From positions 1-38,813 of the forward strand of contig CAIMKZ010000062.1 in NCBI GenBank assembly GCA_903842065.1: a stretch of DNA of 38,813 bases, read 5' to 3'. The DNA is from an uncultured Acidobacteriaceae bacterium. GTDB taxonomy: Bacteria; Acidobacteriota; Terriglobia; Terriglobales; Acidobacteriaceae. Shown here one piece after another: positions 1 through 8,303 of the stretch. The position numbers and the translations under genes were made by a program. The notes beneath the pieces were generated by a model that was given only the letters and a program-made list of their open reading frames with translations, made no database searches and was not told the DNA's origin. Position 1 is the first letter of the stretch; each line of letters starts with the position of its first letter.

Positions 1-142
1 ACCAGAACTCCGCAGAACGCTCGGCTCAACTTCTACCCTGGATACACGAATACAACTGGCACAGACCTCATGCCGGGATTAACCACCACACCCCTATCAG
101 TAGGGCAGGTCTCGATAGGAACAATCTGTTGACACTGCACAC
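1..142. other. Window edge, no gene recognised
   Basis: The open frames here have no ribosome binding site and no recognisable protein content. I see no gene, RNA or repeat that I can support. The stretch lies downstream of the minus-strand gene that ends at 143. Confidence 0.4.
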
Positions 143-511
143 TTAGGGACCAGGGACGAAGGGCGAGGTGGTGGGATCGAGTTCGGGGTCGCAGGTCGGA
201 TCGTAATCGGGGTTTGGGGGCAGCTTGAATCCGGCCACAACGGTCTGGAGAGCCTGGATCATAACGGCGGCCTTGTCTTTTGAGAGGCGATTGGCGGCCA
301 TGGCCTGAAGGATCTGGGTTCCGATGCACTGAATCGACGAGGCATCGACGATCGGTTCGATCTCAAATGGGATATCGCGAGACCTCAAGGGGCGGCGGCG
401 GGCCTTATCCAGCCTGTGGTGGTAGCAGTAGGCCGAGTTGCGCATGGCGGACGCCTTGCAGTTGCGTCCGGCGGGCATGAGGTGGCGACATAGTTTTGAG
501 TTGTACTTCAC
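143..511 (-). CDS. Small Cys-rich hypothetical protein
   Basis: This is a 122-residue protein of unknown function. I chose the GTG start at 511 because AAGGAGG lies at 516-522, four bases upstream; the longer ATG frame to 565 has no such site and adds a low-complexity leader. The N-terminus carries C8, C18, C29 and H32, spaced C-x9-C-x10-C-x2-H, with a basic stretch after it, which suggests a small zinc-binding fold. The C-terminal third is Pro/Asp-rich and probably disordered. From memory, similar short proteins with a Cys/YC-x2-H N-terminus recur in acidobacterial genomes, but no function is known to me. The gene stands alone beside a repeat-rich spacer, so it could be accessory DNA. The reading frame is well supported by its Shine-Dalgarno site; the function is not. 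Confidence 0.6.
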   Translation of the reverse strand: MKYNSKLCRHLMPAGRNCKASAMRNSAYCYHHRLDKARRRPLRSRDIPFEIEPIVDASSIQCIGTQILQAMAANRLSKDKAAVMIQALQTVVAGFKLPPNPDYDPTCDPELDPTTSPFVPGP

Positions 512-631
512 GGTTCCTCCTTGTCGATTGCAGGGCGTAGAGCCCCCCCCACAGGGGGCCCCCACCCCCTACCAGAAGCCCTTTAGATCTTCGTTTTCAA
601 GGGGTTAGAGGGTGATACCGCCAGCTATTAT

Positions 632-675
632 CTTTCTTTTCAAGGAGTTAGGATATGACGGTCTTGAAAAGAAAG
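632..675. repeat. 13-bp perfect inverted repeat
   Basis: CTTTCTTTTCAAG at 632-644 is repeated in inverted orientation as CTTGAAAAGAAAG at 663-675, with an 18-base loop. The GGGGTTAG/GGAGTTAG motif follows the arms and also occurs near 600. No gene is adjacent on either side, so a terminator role is unlikely. Confidence 0.7.
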
Positions 676-681
676 GGGTTA

Positions 682-710
682 GTGGTTAGGTGGTTAGGTG
701 GTTAGGTGGT
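682..710 (+). repeat. Octanucleotide tandem repeat (GTGGTTAG)
   Basis: The 8-bp unit GTGGTTAG is repeated three full times followed by GTGGT. More degenerate TTAGGT/ATAGGT units continue between about 847 and 890. Confidence 0.8.
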
Positions 711-908
711 GCACGATTCCGTGGTGAAGCTGGACTACGAGATCAGGATAGGACGGAGCGAGGTAATTATCGGCAGCGGGGATGGAGGAATATTCGTATT
801 GGAATGAGCGGTTTAGAGGATTTTATGGGGCGGAGGGGTTGACTGGTTAGGTCGATAGGTTTTTAGGTCTTTAGGTTGATAGGTTTGGGCGGGTTGGGGG
901 TGGTGGTT

Positions 909-957
909 CCCACCCATCGCGCAAATAACGCGCGATGGATGGGGCGCCAATTTTTTG
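909..957 (+). repeat. Family B hairpin element, copy 1
   Basis: A perfect 9-bp stem (CCATCGCGC at 914-922, GCGCGATGG at 930-938) with a 7-base loop is followed by a GGGGCGCC-AATTTTTTGTGG tail. The tail resembles that of the copies at 15745 and 32811 and of the CCCAGGTCTC palindromic elements. Confidence 0.65.
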
Positions 958-982
958 TGGTGAGTTGGCAAAGAACAACCGC

Positions 983-1033
983 AGGTCCTTCGACTCGTCG
1001 TCCGCAACGGCGGACGATTCGCTCAGGATGACA
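983..1033 (+). repeat. TCCTTCGACTC...GCTCAGGATGACA hairpin repeat
   Basis: An inner stem CGTCCGC (999-1005) / GCGGACG (1010-1016) with a 4-base loop sits inside outer arms TCCT/AGGA. From memory, sequences of this TCCTTCGACTC...CTCAGGATGACA form are common intergenic repeats in acidobacteria and other genomes. There is a single copy in this window. Confidence 0.5.
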
Positions 1034-1065
1034 GATGTTTGCTGAATGGTTGAGAGTGGCGGGGG

Positions 1066-1096
1066 GCTAGAAGCTAGGAGCTAAAAGCTAGTAGCT
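1066..1096 (-). repeat. Degenerate 7-bp tandem array after rpoN
   Basis: Read on the minus strand, units of the form AGCTNCT repeat about four times, starting four bases after the rpoN stop codon. Related arrays lie at 29177, 34287, 34406 and 37364, each also at a gene boundary. Confidence 0.7.
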
Positions 1097-1100
1097 TGCT

Positions 1101-2693
1101 TTATCCCCGGCGGCGGCGCTGGTGGGTGGAGGGGATGTTCATGTCTTCGCGGTACTTTGCCACTGTGCGGCGGGTGATCTCGATGCCTTGCTCCTTGAGC
1201 ATGTCGGCGAGGTGATCGTCGGTGAGAGGCTTGGCAGGATTTTCGTCTTCGATAAACTTTTTGACCTTGCGCTTGAGGACGAGCAGCGGAGTGTCCGCGC
1301 CCTCGGGGCCTGCCGAGCCCTCTGAGAAGAAGAAGCGCAGCTCGAGGACGCCCTGGGGGGTATGGGCGTACTTGTTGGAGACGGCGCGGGAGACGGTGGA
1401 GGGATGAACGCCGATCTCTTCGGCGACCTCTTTGATCATCATGGGGCGGAGAGATTCGACGCCGTGCTCGAGGAACTCCTGCTGGCGGCGGACGATGATC
1501 TCGCAGGTGTGCAGGATGGTGCTTTTGCGCTGGGCGATGTTGCGCATGAGCTGGAGCGCGGAGCGGAAGCGTTCTTTTACGTAATCCTTGACGTCTTTGT
1601 CTGTGTTTTTAGCGGTGAGCAGATGGCGGTACTGGCGGCTGAGGCGGAGGCTGGGCAGGTCCTCCTCGTTCATGCTGACGACCCACTCTGCGCCGCGCTT
1701 GACGAAGTAGACATCCGGCTCGATGAGACGTGCCTGCTCGCGGTTGTGGATGCGCCCGGGGCGGGGGTCGAGGGTGCGGATGAACTCGAGGCCGTGGTGG
1801 GCCTCTTCAAGAGTGACTCCGGCGGCGCGGGCCAGCTCCTTGAAGTCGCGCTTCTGGAGCAGGCGGAGGCAGCGGGTGACGAGAATGGCCGCGACATCGA
1901 TGGAGCGGCGGCGCTCCTCGATCTTGCGCTCGGCCTCCTCCTTGAAGGAGCCGTGGGGGCTGGAGGCGACATCGATGGGCGCGCCGTAGAGGTGCTGGAA
2001 CTCGTCTTTCTGGGCGGCGATCTGAAGCAGGAGGCACTCGCTGAGGTCGTGGGCGGCGATGCCCGCGGGATCGAGATGCTGGACGAGATCGACGGCGCGG
2101 CGAAGGAGATCGAGCGCGGCCGGGGGCAGCTCGGCGGGGGCCGTGTGGCCGTTGCCGTTGGCTGCGCCGGGGGCTTGGCTGTAGGCCAGGGCGAGCTCTT
2201 CGGTGGGGGCGGTCAGGTAGCCGTCGCTGTCGAGGTTGCCGACTACGAACTCGGCCGCAGCCATCAGATCGGGAGCGAGGGTGAGAGAGCCCAACTGCCA
2301 CGCCAGATGATCGGTGAGCGTGGTGGGAGAAGAGAGGAAGTGCTCGAACGACGGCTTATCGCTCTCCTCATACTCCGGCTGCGTTCGATAGCCCGGGTCG
2401 AGGTACTCCTGAAAGTACGAGCCGAAATCGATCTCGCTGAAGATGTCCTTGGTCGGGGAGACAGCCTCCTCGGCGCTTCGCTCAAGCATCTCCTCGCGTC
2501 CGGAGACATCGTCGAGCATGGGCACGGACTCGTCGATCTCCTCAAGGACGGGGTTCTCAACCATCTCGGCATCGATCATCTCCTTGAGCTCGAGCTTGTT
2601 GAGGGCAAGGACACTGACCATCTGCATGAGGCCAGGGGTGAGGATCTGGCGTTGCGCAACTTTGAGGTTCAGTTTGGTCTGCAACGACGCCAT
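1101..2693 (-). CDS. rpoN: RNA polymerase sigma-54 factor RpoN
   Basis: Sigma-54 directs RNA polymerase to -24/-12 promoters that need an AAA+ activator, typically for nitrogen, motility or stress genes. The 530-residue protein has the Gln/Leu-rich region I at about residues 1-55, an acidic linker, the core-binding region, a helix-turn-helix near residues 415-440 and the RpoN box TRRTVAKYRE at 507-516 (usual consensus ARRTVAKYRE). The length is slightly above the usual 450-500 because of an acidic and a Gly/Pro-rich insertion around residues 60-190. It ends with an Arg-rich tail. In many bacteria rpoN follows lptB; here it is about 5 kb away and on the opposite strand, so it must have its own promoter in 2694-2980. 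A heptad repeat array follows the stop. Confidence 0.97.
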   Translation of the reverse strand: MASLQTKLNLKVAQRQILTPGLMQMVSVLALNKLELKEMIDAEMVENPVLEEIDESVPMLDDVSGREEMLERSAEEAVSPTKDIFSEIDFGSYFQEYLDPGYRTQPEYEESDKPSFEHFLSSPTTLTDHLAWQLGSLTLAPDLMAAAEFVVGNLDSDGYLTAPTEELALAYSQAPGAANGNGHTAPAELPPAALDLLRRAVDLVQHLDPAGIAAHDLSECLLLQIAAQKDEFQHLYGAPIDVASSPHGSFKEEAERKIEERRRSIDVAAILVTRCLRLLQKRDFKELARAAGVTLEEAHHGLEFIRTLDPRPGRIHNREQARLIEPDVYFVKRGAEWVVSMNEEDLPSLRLSRQYRHLLTAKNTDKDVKDYVKERFRSALQLMRNIAQRKSTILHTCEIIVRRQQEFLEHGVESLRPMMIKEVAEEIGVHPSTVSRAVSNKYAHTPQGVLELRFFFSEGSAGPEGADTPLLVLKRKVKKFIEDENPAKPLTDDHLADMLKEQGIEITRRTVAKYREDMNIPSTHQRRRRG

Positions 2694-2980
2694 GAATGGA
2701 GTTCCGTTCCCGAATTAGCTCGCAATCTCGATGAAAGTTTAGCCGTAGCTAAGAAATTGCTTGATGGTGAAATTGTCTCATCTTGAGGCAGCGGTTCCGG
2801 AGTGGGATGGGGAGTGAGGCTGGTTTCGTTTTAGGACCAGGGACTGAGGGACGGAGAGACGAAGGGGCTGAGGGGGTTTCCCGCATGTCAAAACTCAGGC
2901 TGGAGTGGACCGAGACTTTGACCCGGTCTTGTGTGCTACCATCACCATCGAACTGAGTCCCATCCCCGGAGAAACGAATC
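2694..2980. other. Divergent upstream region of rpoN and ferredoxin
   Basis: Both promoters should lie in these 287 bases, since rpoN reads left and the ferredoxin reads right. I could not assign a good -35/-10 pair with normal spacing; TTGACC and TACCAT near 2919-2943 are too close together. A GGGACTGAGGGACGG low-complexity stretch at about 2834-2855 resembles the repeat arms beside lptB at 8081 and 8184. Confidence 0.4.
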
Positions 2981-3241
2981 ATGGCATATGTAATTGCAGA
3001 ACCCTGCATCGGCACGAAGGACACCGCCTGCGTAGATGCTTGCCCGGTCGACGCGATCCACCCGAAGAAGGACGAAGACGGCCACGCCGAGGCCGATCAG
3101 CTTTTCATCAATCCGAACGAGTGCATCGACTGCGGCGCGTGCGTGCCGGCATGCCCGGTATCGGCAATCTTCGCGCTTGACGACCTGCCGGAGAAGTGGG
3201 CCGGCTTTACGGAAAAAAACGCAGCTCACTTCGGCGCATAA
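2981..3241 (+). CDS. fdxA: Seven-iron ferredoxin ([3Fe-4S][4Fe-4S])
   Basis: This is an 86-residue electron carrier. The cysteines are spaced C9-x7-C17-x3-C21-P and C48-x2-C51-x2-C54-x3-C58-P. In the first motif the usual second Cys is missing and the gap is widened, which is the Azotobacter FdI/FdxA pattern: C9, C17 and C58 bind a 3Fe cluster and C21, C48, C51 and C54 a 4Fe cluster. The start at 2981 has GGAGA upstream. Such ferredoxins donate electrons to P450s, oxidoreductases or reductive biosynthesis; nothing in the neighbourhood shows the partner. A GC-rich hairpin at 3275 probably ends the transcript before recO. Confidence 0.93.
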   Translation: MAYVIAEPCIGTKDTACVDACPVDAIHPKKDEDGHAEADQLFINPNECIDCGACVPACPVSAIFALDDLPEKWAGFTEKNAAHFGA

Positions 3242-3274
3242 GTCCGGAAGAGAGCAAGACAGGTTTGGCGCCAG

Positions 3275-3308
3275 CGCGCCCGCGGGAGAGGTCCATGCGG
3301 GCGCGTTT
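3275..3308 (+). terminator. Possible intrinsic terminator after the ferredoxin
   Basis: A 9-bp perfect stem, CGCGCCCGC (3275-3283) with GCGGGCGCG (3297-3305), has a 13-base loop and is followed by only three Ts. The weak T tract lowers confidence. Confidence 0.5.
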
Positions 3309-3355
3309 GTGCGTCTGCGCGCGGTTGGCGGCCGGCGGTGCGATGATGGAAACCG

Positions 3356-4129
3356 ATGCCCGTACACACGTCTGAAGCCGTGATTCTGCGCACCTGGCCG
3401 GTCCATGAAGCCGACCTGGTGGTGAGCTTCTATACGCGCGATTTCGGGCGGCTGAAGGGCATTGCGAAGTCTGCGTTGAAGAGCCGCAAGCGGTTTGGCG
3501 GAGCGCTGGAGCCGATGACGATGGTTCGCGCCTACTTTGCCGACCGTCCGCGCCAGGAACTGGTACGGCTGGATCAGCTTGAGGTGGTGCGGTCGCCGCT
3601 GGCCGGGAGGGTGGATTCCCCAAGGCTGGCGGCGCTGAGCTTTTATGCCGAGCTGCTCGACGAGGCTCTGCCGGAGCACGATCCTCAGGATACGGTGTTT
3701 CGACTGCTGGTGTCGGTGCTGGAGCATACGACGGCAGTTGGGGCCGGTGGGTCGGAGACGGCGTCGAGCGGGCCGTGGATGGCGCTGACGTACTTCTCGC
3801 TGTGGATGGTGCGGCTGATGGGGCTGATGCCGGACCTGGGCCGCTGCTCGGTGTGCGCCGAGGCATTGCAGGCCGGAGAGCTTTGGTTTAGTCCATTCTC
3901 AGATGGGGTGTATTGCGAGTTGCACAGGCCGGGGAGCGCCAGCGCGTTGAGCGCCGACAGCTGGCAGGTTGCACAGCGGATGTTGCGCGAGCCGGTGGCG
4001 GCGTTTGCCGAGGAGCCGTGGGCGCGAAAGCGGGGGCAGGATCTGCGCCGGTTCGCAGTGGGAACTCTGGAGCGGCATCTGGAGCGGCGGCTCAAAAGCG
4101 CGGAGGCGCTGGGGCGGCTGGGGGGGTAG
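3356..4129 (+). CDS. recO: DNA repair protein RecO
   Basis: RecO works with RecR (and RecF) to replace SSB with RecA on single-stranded gaps during recombinational repair. The 257-residue protein has the typical N-terminal OB fold (residues about 1-80, beginning with an EAVILRTWPVHEADLVVSFY-type strand pair and FGRLKGIAKSA), a helical middle, and a zinc-ribbon segment with Cys-x2-Cys (GRCSVC) followed by a CELH further on, as in RecO family members. The length fits the family. Two palindromic elements follow the gene before the next start, so recO is probably not co-transcribed efficiently with the LPS-transport genes. Confidence 0.95.
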   Translation: MPVHTSEAVILRTWPVHEADLVVSFYTRDFGRLKGIAKSALKSRKRFGGALEPMTMVRAYFADRPRQELVRLDQLEVVRSPLAGRVDSPRLAALSFYAELLDEALPEHDPQDTVFRLLVSVLEHTTAVGAGGSETASSGPWMALTYFSLWMVRLMGLMPDLGRCSVCAEALQAGELWFSPFSDGVYCELHRPGSASALSADSWQVAQRMLREPVAAFAEEPWARKRGQDLRRFAVGTLERHLERRLKSAEALGRLGG

Positions 4130-4153
4130 GCGGGTTAGTTGAGGTTGTTCTTT

Positions 4154-4189
4154 CCCAGGTCCCCAAATGCGAGGGACCTGGGGCACCCG
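4154..4189 (+). repeat. Palindromic element A, copy 1
   Basis: The stem is CCCAGGTCCC / GGGACCTGGG around a CAAATGCGA loop, followed by the GGGCACCC tail. It lies 25 bases after the recO stop, and its stem differs from the main type by paired changes (TCTC/GAGA to TCCC/GGGA). Confidence 0.85.
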
Positions 4190-4240
4190 GAGTTGGGGTG
4201 GGTTTGCTTTCCAAAGCCCGACGGTTGAGGGTCGACCTTT

Positions 4241-4273
4241 CCCGGGTCTCAGAATCGAGACCCGGGGCATCCA
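4241..4273 (+). repeat. Palindromic element A, copy 2
   Basis: The stem is CCCGGGTCTC / GAGACCCGGG with loop AGAATC. Relative to the common stem, the A-T pair has become G-C on both arms, a compensatory change. It is in tandem with copy 1, 87 bases away. Confidence 0.85.
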
Positions 4274-4331
4274 TTGTTGTGGTTGGTTGAGGGTGGCGGG
4301 GTGGGATTGCCCGTCTACACTGTTAGAGTCC

Positions 4332-4943
4332 ATGTCCGACACACTTTACCTCAGTCTTTGGTACCCGAATCTGCGCCTTGAGGCGCTGGGTGAGAAGCTC
4401 ACGCACGTGTTGAAGAGCTTTGCCGCGCACGGCGGCGAGGCCGGTGTGTACTCCGCTACGGTGTGGCCGGTGGGCTGGAGCGAGACGCCGTTGCATCAAC
4501 GGGTGTGGGGCCGCGGCGGCGAGGGTATCGATCCGGCGGCGGCGGTTGAAGATGCTCTGGATATGCTGCACGAGGACTACGCCTACGAGTTTCAGATCGG
4601 GTGGAGTTTGTGGGAGCTTGAAGAGGCTCCGGGGCTTGATCCGCGCTGGGTGCGAGCGCCGCGATTGGTGCGCGTTACCGGCTACGGGGCGCTGTTCGAC
4701 GAGGGGGCGTACGAGCAGGACGGGCACATCCGCATCGAGTTCGGCCCGGACGGGGCGTTTCTTGAAGAGCAGGCCGATCTGGACGCGCAGACGGCGCGGC
4801 ACATCGAAGAGAACATCCGGCAGCTTTTGGCGCTGACGCACGCGGTGGAGAAGAACTCCGGCGCAACGGCGAAGCTGTTGTGGAGCGAGTTGGGCGAGAG
4901 CCTGGCCGCGCGGCTGGCCGAACGGCTGGGGTTGGGGAACTAA
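4332..4943 (+). CDS. Hypothetical protein upstream of lptC
   Basis: This 203-residue soluble protein has no signal peptide or membrane segment and I do not recognise its family. I chose ATG 4332 (starting MSDTLYLSLWYPN) because the longer open frame from 4167 reads through two repeat elements. The protein is acidic and Trp/Tyr-rich in its first 130 residues, with a helical C-terminus (about residues 150-200) that ends in a Leu-rich amphipathic helix. It ends four bases before the lptC start, so the two are almost certainly translated from one mRNA. That placement suggests a link with envelope biogenesis, but this is only guilt by association. Confidence 0.75.
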   Translation: MSDTLYLSLWYPNLRLEALGEKLTHVLKSFAAHGGEAGVYSATVWPVGWSETPLHQRVWGRGGEGIDPAAAVEDALDMLHEDYAYEFQIGWSLWELEEAPGLDPRWVRAPRLVRVTGYGALFDEGAYEQDGHIRIEFGPDGAFLEEQADLDAQTARHIEENIRQLLALTHAVEKNSGATAKLLWSELGESLAARLAERLGLGN

Positions 4944-4947
4944 AACG

Positions 4948-7311
4948 GTGCGGCTTTCGATCGAGCGAATCCGAACTCTGGTGGTTGTGGCCGCGGTGGT
5001 GCTGGTGGCAGCGATCGGAGTGTTTCTTGCCGTGTCGCACTTTCGCCGGGCGGTGAGCAAGCGGGATATACCCCAGCGTCTGGGAATCAACATTCAGCAG
5101 GAGGCCAGCGGGGTTACGTATACGCAGAACCACGGCGGCCGGACGATCTTCAAGATACATGCCTCGCAGGTGGTTCAACTGCGCAACAGCCTGTCTTCGC
5201 TGAAAGACGTGACGATTGAGATCTACGGGGACGGCGGGAAGCGGACGGACCGGATCGAGGGCTCGGAGTTCGAGTACGACCAGTCGAAGTCGATTGCGAC
5301 GGCGGCGGGCGCGGTGAACATCGTGCTGGACAGGCCGGGCGGCTCGGGCGACGGCGCGAAGAAGGGCCAGATCCAGGTAGAGACCAGCGGGATCACGTTC
5401 GACCAGTCAAGCGGGATGGTGACGACGAACGCGCGGGTGAAGTTTACCTCTGCCGAGAACAGCGGCTCGGCGGTGGGGGCAAGTTACAACTCGGAGTCGG
5501 GGCTGCTGGAGTTGCGCAGCGCGGTGCGGCTCGAGGCCCGGCGCGGCGCAAACACGGTAAACATCACCGCCGACCAGGGCGAGCTGGACCGGACCGCGGG
5601 CAAGTGCACACTGCGCAACGCAACGGCAGAGAGCGGCGGCGGCAAGACAACAGCGGCCAAGGCGCGGATCGTTCTGCGTCAGGACGGCACGGTGGAACGG
5701 CTGGACGCATGGGATGGGCTCACGATCGCAACCGCAAGCGGCAGCCGGCTGTCCGCTCCCAGCGGCACGATTGCGTTCAACACGAGCAATCAGCCGGGCA
5801 AGGCTCATCTGGAGGGCGGGGTGGCGATCGAGTCGGTCTCTGCCGGCCGCACCCTGCATGGCGGCGCTCCGCGGATGGATCTGGATTTTGCCACGGGCGG
5901 CAACCTGAGCCACGCGCATCTTGAGCGGGGCGTGGTATTCGACACGAGTGAGCAGATACAGAGTTCCGATGGCGGCCGCAGCGTTCCAGTCGAGATCGCG
6001 CGGAGATGGCGTTCACCGGTGGCGGAGATCGAGTTCCGCAGCACGGGCCGGGGCCGGGTGGAACCGGCTGCTCTGCATGGTTCTGAGGGCGTGGAGGTGA
6101 CTGGAGAGACGCGGCGTCCCGGAGCGGCTCCGGCGCCGTTCCGGATGGCGGCCGACGATCTGACCGCGCAGTTTGGAGCACGCTCGGCGCTGACTTCAGT
6201 TACCGGCAAGGGCCACGCGACGCTGGATGAGACGACAGCAACCGGCTCGCACGAGACGGCGACGGCGGAACGGCTGGAGGCGCGCTTTGCCGAGACGCGC
6301 ACGGCCAGAAGCGCCGCACCGGCAACGGCACAGTTTGCCGGTATCGAGAACGCGATTCTCGATGGCCGAGTGGTGCTTGTGGACCAGCCTGCGGCGAAGC
6401 CGGGAACGGCCGCGGCAGCTCCGATGCGGGCCACGGCGGGACACGCCACCTACGATGCTGGCGCGGCAGTGCATCTGAGCGTGAGTCCGCATGTGAGCGA
6501 CGGCGGGATGGACGTGACAGCGGACCGGGTGGACGTGGATCAGCGCACGGGCGATGCCTTTGCGCACGGGAATGTGAAGGGTACGTGGACGAGTGTGCCG
6601 GGCGGGCAGACGCAGGCCTCACTGGGGGGCAGCGCGCCGACGCACATCGTGGCATCGGAGGCCGAGATCCACCGGGCCACTGGCGAGGCTCGTTTCACTG
6701 GCAAGGCGCGGCTGTGGCAGGATCAGAACTCAATCTCCGCGCCGACGATCGTGCTGGACCACCAGAAGCAGACACTGACGGCGCAGACCGCGAACGCGGG
6801 CGAGCCCGTGGCGGCAAACCTTCAGAATGCCTCCACCCAGCAGACGGGCGGCAAACCGGCAGGTGCGGCTTCTCTGATCCGCGTGCGCGGCGGCAGCCTG
6901 ATCTACTCGTCAAACGAGCGCAGGGTGACGGTGCGATCCGCGCCACTGGCGAGCGTGACGGCAGAGACGGGAGCGGTGGAATCGTCGTCGGACCAGCTTG
7001 AGGTGTATCTTGCCGCCGGCAACCCGCGCGGCGCGCCGGCACAGCCGGGCGGGCAGGTGGAGCGGATCGTGTCGAGCGGACATGTAAGCCTAAGCACGCT
7101 GGGCAGACGGGGCACAGGCAACGAGCTTGTGTACACGGCAGAGACGGGACTGTACGTGCTGACAGGAACGGCCGCTTCGCCCCCGCGGATCGTCGATCCG
7201 GAGCGGGGCACGGTGACCGGCGAAGCTTTGCTTTTCAACGGCCGCGATGATAGCGTCAGAGTCGAAGGCGGCAGCAGCAGAACAAGAACAGAGACGACCG
7301 CGCCGCGATGA
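4948..7311 (+). CDS. lptC: LptC-like LPS export protein with LptA/OstA-like repeats
   Basis: LptC joins the LptB2FG ATPase in the inner membrane to the periplasmic LptA bridge and passes lipopolysaccharide along a beta-jellyroll groove. The predicted protein is 787 residues, about four times the E. coli LptC (191). It starts at GTG 4948, has a membrane anchor at about residues 10-32, an LptC-like jellyroll at about 45-200, and then repeated beta-rich OstA-like segments. The last of these, around residues 565-620, has the pattern of LptA strands (a sequence-to-be-shielded, damage-tag-like [16 protein letters not shown] run). No separate lptA is seen nearby, so one polypeptide may form both anchor and bridge. 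It overlaps or nearly touches lptB downstream. Product class is confident; domain borders are estimates. Confidence 0.85.
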   Translation: MRLSIERIRTLVVVAAVVLVAAIGVFLAVSHFRRAVSKRDIPQRLGINIQQEASGVTYTQNHGGRTIFKIHASQVVQLRNSLSSLKDVTIEIYGDGGKRTDRIEGSEFEYDQSKSIATAAGAVNIVLDRPGGSGDGAKKGQIQVETSGITFDQSSGMVTTNARVKFTSAENSGSAVGASYNSESGLLELRSAVRLEARRGANTVNITADQGELDRTAGKCTLRNATAESGGGKTTAAKARIVLRQDGTVERLDAWDGLTIATASGSRLSAPSGTIAFNTSNQPGKAHLEGGVAIESVSAGRTLHGGAPRMDLDFATGGNLSHAHLERGVVFDTSEQIQSSDGGRSVPVEIARRWRSPVAEIEFRSTGRGRVEPAALHGSEGVEVTGETRRPGAAPAPFRMAADDLTAQFGARSALTSVTGKGHATLDETTATGSHETATAERLEARFAETRTARSAAPATAQFAGIENAILDGRVVLVDQPAAKPGTAAAAPMRATAGHATYDAGAAVHLSVSPHVSDGGMDVTADRVDVDQRTGDAFAHGNVKGTWTSVPGGQTQASLGGSAPTHIVASEAEIHRATGEARFTGKARLWQDQNSISAPTIVLDHQKQTLTAQTANAGEPVAANLQNASTQQTGGKPAGAASLIRVRGGSLIYSSNERRVTVRSAPLASVTAETGAVESSSDQLEVYLAAGNPRGAPAQPGGQVERIVSSGHVSLSTLGRRGTGNELVYTAETGLYVLTGTAASPPRIVDPERGTVTGEALLFNGRDDSVRVEGGSSRTRTETTAPR

Positions 7312-7343
7312 AAATGTTGCAGCCTCAAGCTCAGAGAGAACGC

Positions 7344-8072
7344 ATGGAAACACTCATCACCGAGGGAATCGGCAAGAGCTACAAGGGCCGCCAGGTGGTT
7401 CGTGGCGTCAACCTCAAGATCAGCCGCGGCGAAGTAGTGGGCCTGCTTGGCCCGAACGGCGCGGGCAAGACGACGAGCTTCTACATTATTGTTGGCCTGA
7501 TCTCGCCGGAGAGCGGGCGGGTGATGCTGGACGATACCGATATCACTCGGGTGCCGATGTACCTGCGGGCACGCAACTACGGAATCAGCTATCTGCCCCA
7601 GGAGCCATCGGTCTTCCGTAAGCTGACGGTCGAGGAAAATATTCTGGCGGTTCTGGAGGCGCAGTCGCTGGACAACACGCGCCGCCGGTCGATGACCGAA
7701 CGTCTGATCAGCCAGCTCAACCTGGGACACATCCGGAACACGCGGGGCTATGCGCTCTCCGGGGGCGAGCGGCGGCGCGTGGAGATTGCGCGGGCGCTGT
7801 CGATCCAGCCCAACTTCATCCTCCTCGACGAACCCTTCAGCGGCATCGACCCTATCGCCGTGCTGGAGTTGCAGAAGATCATCTTCGACCTCAAAGCGCA
7901 GGGGATCGGCGTGCTGATCACCGATCACAACGTGCGCGAGACACTGTCGGTCACCGACCGTGCCTACATCATCGCCGAGGGGCGTATCTTCCGCTCGGGC
8001 ACACCGCAGGAGCTGGGCAACGACGTAGACGTGCGGCGTGTGTACCTGGGCGAGGGGTTCTCGCTGGGGTGA
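7344..8072 (+). CDS. lptB: LPS export ABC transporter ATPase LptB
   Basis: LptB powers extraction of LPS from the inner membrane with LptF and LptG. From ATG 7344 the protein is 242 residues, matching E. coli LptB (241), and its opening [19 protein letters not shown] aligns with the E. coli start, so I prefer it to the ATG at 7308 that overlaps the lptC stop. AGAGAG lies just upstream. Visible motifs are Walker A GPNGAGKT (36-43), a Q loop near residue 85, the ABC signature LSGGE (138-142), and Walker B ILLDE with catalytic Glu163, plus the switch His in the ITDHNV segment. lptF and lptG are not in the window. A terminator and a long inverted repeat follow the stop directly. Confidence 0.97.
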   Translation: METLITEGIGKSYKGRQVVRGVNLKISRGEVVGLLGPNGAGKTTSFYIIVGLISPESGRVMLDDTDITRVPMYLRARNYGISYLPQEPSVFRKLTVEENILAVLEAQSLDNTRRRSMTERLISQLNLGHIRNTRGYALSGGERRRVEIARALSIQPNFILLDEPFSGIDPIAVLELQKIIFDLKAQGIGVLITDHNVRETLSVTDRAYIIAEGRIFRSGTPQELGNDVDVRRVYLGEGFSLG

Positions 8073-8220
8073 TAAAAGACAGGGACTAGGGACTAGAAGC
8101 CATACGAGGCCCCACTGCTTTTGTGAGCGAGTGGGGCCTTACTTTTTTGATTACGAGTGGATTGAAATTTGCTAAGACTCGCCTGTCCCCTATTCCCTAT
8201 TCCCTAGTCCCTGTCTTTTA
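8073..8220. repeat. 17-bp inverted repeat enclosing the lptB terminator
   Basis: TAAAAGACAGGGACTAG begins immediately after the lptB stop (8073-8089) and recurs inverted at 8204-8220. The right arm continues leftward in 7-bp units (TTCCCTA, 8184-8206) and the left arm contains two GGGACTA units. The terminator hairpin sits between the arms. Confidence 0.75.
8107..8147 (+). terminator. Intrinsic terminator after lptB
   Basis: A perfect 10-bp stem, AGGCCCCACT (8107-8116) and AGTGGGGCCT (8130-8139), has a 13-base loop and is followed by TACTTTTTTG. This is the best rho-independent terminator in the window and closes the lptC-lptB transcript. Confidence 0.9.
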
Positions 8221-8251
8221 GCCCCTCCGTCCCTGTTTTATTGAAGAAAAC

Positions 8252-8280
8252 GCGCTAACCGCCGATGAGGCGGTAAGCGC
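8252..8280. promoter_or_regulatory. Hairpin just upstream of the 8304 gene
   Basis: GCGCT-A-ACCGCC (8252-8263) pairs with GGCGGT-A-AGCGC (8269-8280) around a GATGA loop, with one symmetric A-A mismatch. It ends 23 bases before the start codon and has no T tract, so it may be a 5' leader structure or protein-binding site rather than a terminator. Confidence 0.45.
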
Positions 8281-8303
8281 CGCTGCGCGCAGGGCCACTG
8301 TCT

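Larger units (their letters stand above)
566..1100. other. Repeat-rich spacer without a gene
   Basis: No convincing gene is present in these 535 bases. They hold at least five repeat structures: a 13-bp inverted repeat (632-675), an octanucleotide tandem array (682-710), GGTTAG/ATAGGT-like degenerate units (about 847-890), two hairpin repeats (909-957 and 983-1033) and a heptad array next to rpoN (1066-1096). Confidence 0.6.

Noticed and set aside
33..329. Minus-strand 98-codon frame at the left edge
   Set aside because: It overlaps the better supported 143-511 gene in another frame and has no start signal or protein-like composition.
1362..2786. A 474-codon open frame antisense to rpoN
   Set aside because: It is the reverse of a complete rpoN gene with an intact RpoN box; its composition is low-complexity Gly/Val/Glu.
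2919..2943. Promoter for the ferredoxin using TTGACC and TACCAT
   Set aside because: The spacing is 13 bases, too short for a sigma-70 type promoter.
7308..7343. Upstream lptB start at 7308
   Set aside because: It overlaps the lptC stop but has no ribosome binding site, and alignment with E. coli LptB begins at the Met of 7344.
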